Source of the DNA: Sediminibacterium sp.
GTDB lineage: Bacteria > Bacteroidota > Bacteroidia > Chitinophagales > Chitinophagaceae
Length of the DNA stretch: 7,221 bases
Assembly: GCA_030158535.1 (NCBI GenBank)
Contig: JAOASV010000232.1
Span: forward strand, 1-7,221
Direction: 5' to 3'
The notes under the pieces were generated by a model. The model was not told the DNA's origin, ran no database searches, and worked only from the letters and a program-made list of their open reading frames with translations. Positions 6,611 to 7,221 of this stretch are shown here, piece after piece. The first letter of the stretch is position 1. The number at the start of each line of letters is the position of its first letter. The position numbers and the translations under genes are program-made.

Positions 6611-6641
6611 ATTAGCAAGATGAGAAATAATAAGTGCTAAT
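6611..6641. repeat. Small inverted repeat in the divergent promoter region
   Basis: ATTAGCA (6611-6617) and TGCTAAT (6635-6641) form a perfect 7-base inverted repeat with a 17-base spacer, between the divergent receptor and ArsC-like genes. Half-sites about two helical turns apart could bind a dimeric regulator acting on both genes. In sequence this AT-rich, a chance match of this length is not rare. Confidence 0.25.
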
Positions 6642-6645
6642 TGGC

Positions 6646-6653
6646 TATTTTTA
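6646..6653 (+). promoter_or_regulatory. Candidate -7 box for the ArsC/Spx-like gene
   Basis: TATTTTTA differs from TAnnTTTG only in the last base and ends 18 bases before the ATG at 6672, almost the same distance as the boxes before the PyrR-like gene and the Fe-S operon. No -33 TTG at standard spacing is apparent. Confidence 0.3.
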
Positions 6654-6671
6654 TGCAAATAATCGGCAACC

Positions 6672-7019
6672 ATGTTAACGATCTACGGCATACCCAATTG
6701 CGATACGGTAAAAAAGAGTTTAGACTGGCTTACAAAACACAAAATCGAGTTTGTGTTTCATAACTACAAAAAAGAAGGAGTAACAGCTACCCTATTAAAA
6801 GATTGGATGTCGCAACAAGATTTTACGCTGATTGTAAATACAAAATCTGCTACCTATAAAAAACTAAGTCCAGCAGATCAGGCTAAATGCGCAAAAGCAA
6901 ATACAGCAGTTGCCGTACTTATAGAAAATACCAGTTTAATTAAAAGACCCATTGTAACCAAAAAAGGCAAAATAATAGCCATTGGATTTGACGCAGATAC
7001 CTATGCTAGCCTATTTTAA
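6672..7019 (+). CDS. ArsC/Spx/YffB-family thioredoxin-fold protein
   Basis: This is a small cytosolic protein of 115 residues in the arsenate reductase-like thioredoxin-fold superfamily. Its closest resemblance is to YffB: GIPNCDTVKKSLDWL (6-20) has the single nucleophilic Cys10 with no CXXC partner (position 13 is Val), followed by NTKSATYKKL (56-65) and the conserved IKRPIV (90-95) with Arg92. The arginine seen in the NTR segment of E. coli YffB is Lys58 here. Length is normal for the family. Automatic pipelines may name it Spx/MgsR regulator or ArsC reductase. Spx is an RNA-polymerase-binding stress regulator of Firmicutes, usually with a CXXC switch that is absent here, and no ars genes are nearby, so neither role is supported; a glutathione- or thiol-linked reductase function is possible but untested. 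The gene is transcribed alone, divergent from the receptor gene, and its stop overlaps the convergent thioredoxin-like gene. Confidence 0.88.
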   Translation: MLTIYGIPNCDTVKKSLDWLTKHKIEFVFHNYKKEGVTATLLKDWMSQQDFTLIVNTKSATYKKLSPADQAKCAKANTAVAVLIENTSLIKRPIVTKKGKIIAIGFDADTYASLF

Positions 7020-7036
7020 AATAGAAGCTAATTTTT
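7007..7036 (+). terminator. Candidate terminator of the ArsC-like gene, built on a palindrome shared by two stop codons
   Basis: TAGC (7007-7010) pairs with GCTA (7027-7030) around the perfect palindrome CTATTTTAAAATAG (7011-7024), with a two-base AA bulge. A T5 run follows at 7032-7036, as expected for an intrinsic terminator on the plus strand. The stem is AT-rich and hence weak. On the minus strand no T-run follows, so it would work mainly for the ArsC-like transcript. The palindrome contains the TAA of the plus gene and the TAG of the minus gene. Confidence 0.4.
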
Positions 7037-7221
7037 GTAAGAGCTCTTCACCTCTCAAATCTTTTCCAATGATTTTTCCAGTAGGATCTAATAATAAATT
7101 AGCAGGGATACTTTGAATACGATACAATTGCGCTACTTCATTACTCCAGTATTTTAAATCACTTACATGTGTCCAAGTAAGTTTATCGGCAGCAATTGCC
7201 TGAATCCAACCATTTTTATCC
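7011..7221 (-). CDS. TlpA/thioredoxin-like protein, C-terminal part, cut by the window edge
   Basis: The last 69 residues and stop of a thioredoxin-fold protein are visible; the start and the presumed active-site CXXC lie beyond the right edge. The segment VAQLYRIQSIPANLLLDPTG is characteristic of the TlpA/ResA/AhpC-TSA group: a helix leading into the cis-proline loop (SIP), then the strand LLLDPTG and IIGKDLRG, ending in the helix EELLQKLASIL. The preceding WIQAIAADKLTWTHVSDLKYW matches the segment before it in Bacteroidota TlpA-like proteins, where Trp-rich LxW.HVSDLK.W is common. Such proteins are usually exported and act as thiol-disulfide oxidoreductases or peroxiredoxin-like reductases, but signal peptide and catalytic cysteines cannot be seen here. 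Its stop codon (7011-7013) lies within the last codons of the convergent ArsC-like gene. Confidence 0.85.
   Translation of the reverse strand, partial: DKNGWIQAIAADKLTWTHVSDLKYWSNEVAQLYRIQSIPANLLLDPTGKIIGKDLRGEELLQKLASILK

Noticed and set aside
6586..6618. Receptor start at the ATG at 6618
   Set aside because: It would put MLIKIYFVIDT before a standard signal peptide that begins naturally at 6585.
6672..7019. Arsenate reductase or Spx transcription regulator
   Set aside because: There are no arsenic genes nearby and no CXXC switch; the GIPNCDTVKK and IKRP motifs fit the YffB subgroup best.

Overview
The window looks like chromosomal DNA of a Bacteroidota bacterium, probably near the Chitinophagaceae/Sphingobacteriales. 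Four things suggest this: AT-rich sequence, start codons without Shine-Dalgarno sequences, several TAnnTTTG-like boxes of the Bacteroidota -7 type just upstream of genes, and an outer-membrane receptor with an N-terminal carboxypeptidase-regulatory-like domain. The lineage is inferred from gene content and motifs; no database search was run.

Layout. Minus strand, 1-1465: a PyrR-family phosphoribosyltransferase is followed after 36 bases by a phospho-sugar mutase that runs off the left edge. Plus strand, 1566-4181: a tight three-gene operon (gaps of 12 and 15 bases) holds a membrane cytochrome-b-like protein with two [4Fe-4S] ferredoxin motifs, a soluble HdrB-like protein with two CCG domains, and a conserved protein of unknown function. 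Minus strand, 4147-6585: an 812-residue TonB-dependent-receptor-like outer-membrane protein overlaps the end of that operon tail to tail by 35 bases. Plus strand, 6672-7019: a small ArsC/Spx/YffB-family protein. Minus strand, 7011 to the right edge: the C-terminal part of a TlpA/thioredoxin-like protein, overlapping the ArsC-like gene tail to tail by 9 bases inside a perfect 14-base palindrome.

The first two operon genes together reproduce the domain order of single-chain EtfD/Rv0338c-type proteins: NarI-like membrane domain, two [4Fe-4S] motifs, then two CCG domains. The likely role is therefore a membrane module passing electrons to or from menaquinone, possibly from electron-transfer flavoprotein. 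The third gene, with no recognised domain, is the best candidate for undescribed biology here. I see no CRISPR array, tRNA, rRNA, insertion sequence, phage or defence gene. Coding density is very high; the only untranslated stretches are about 100 bases or shorter.
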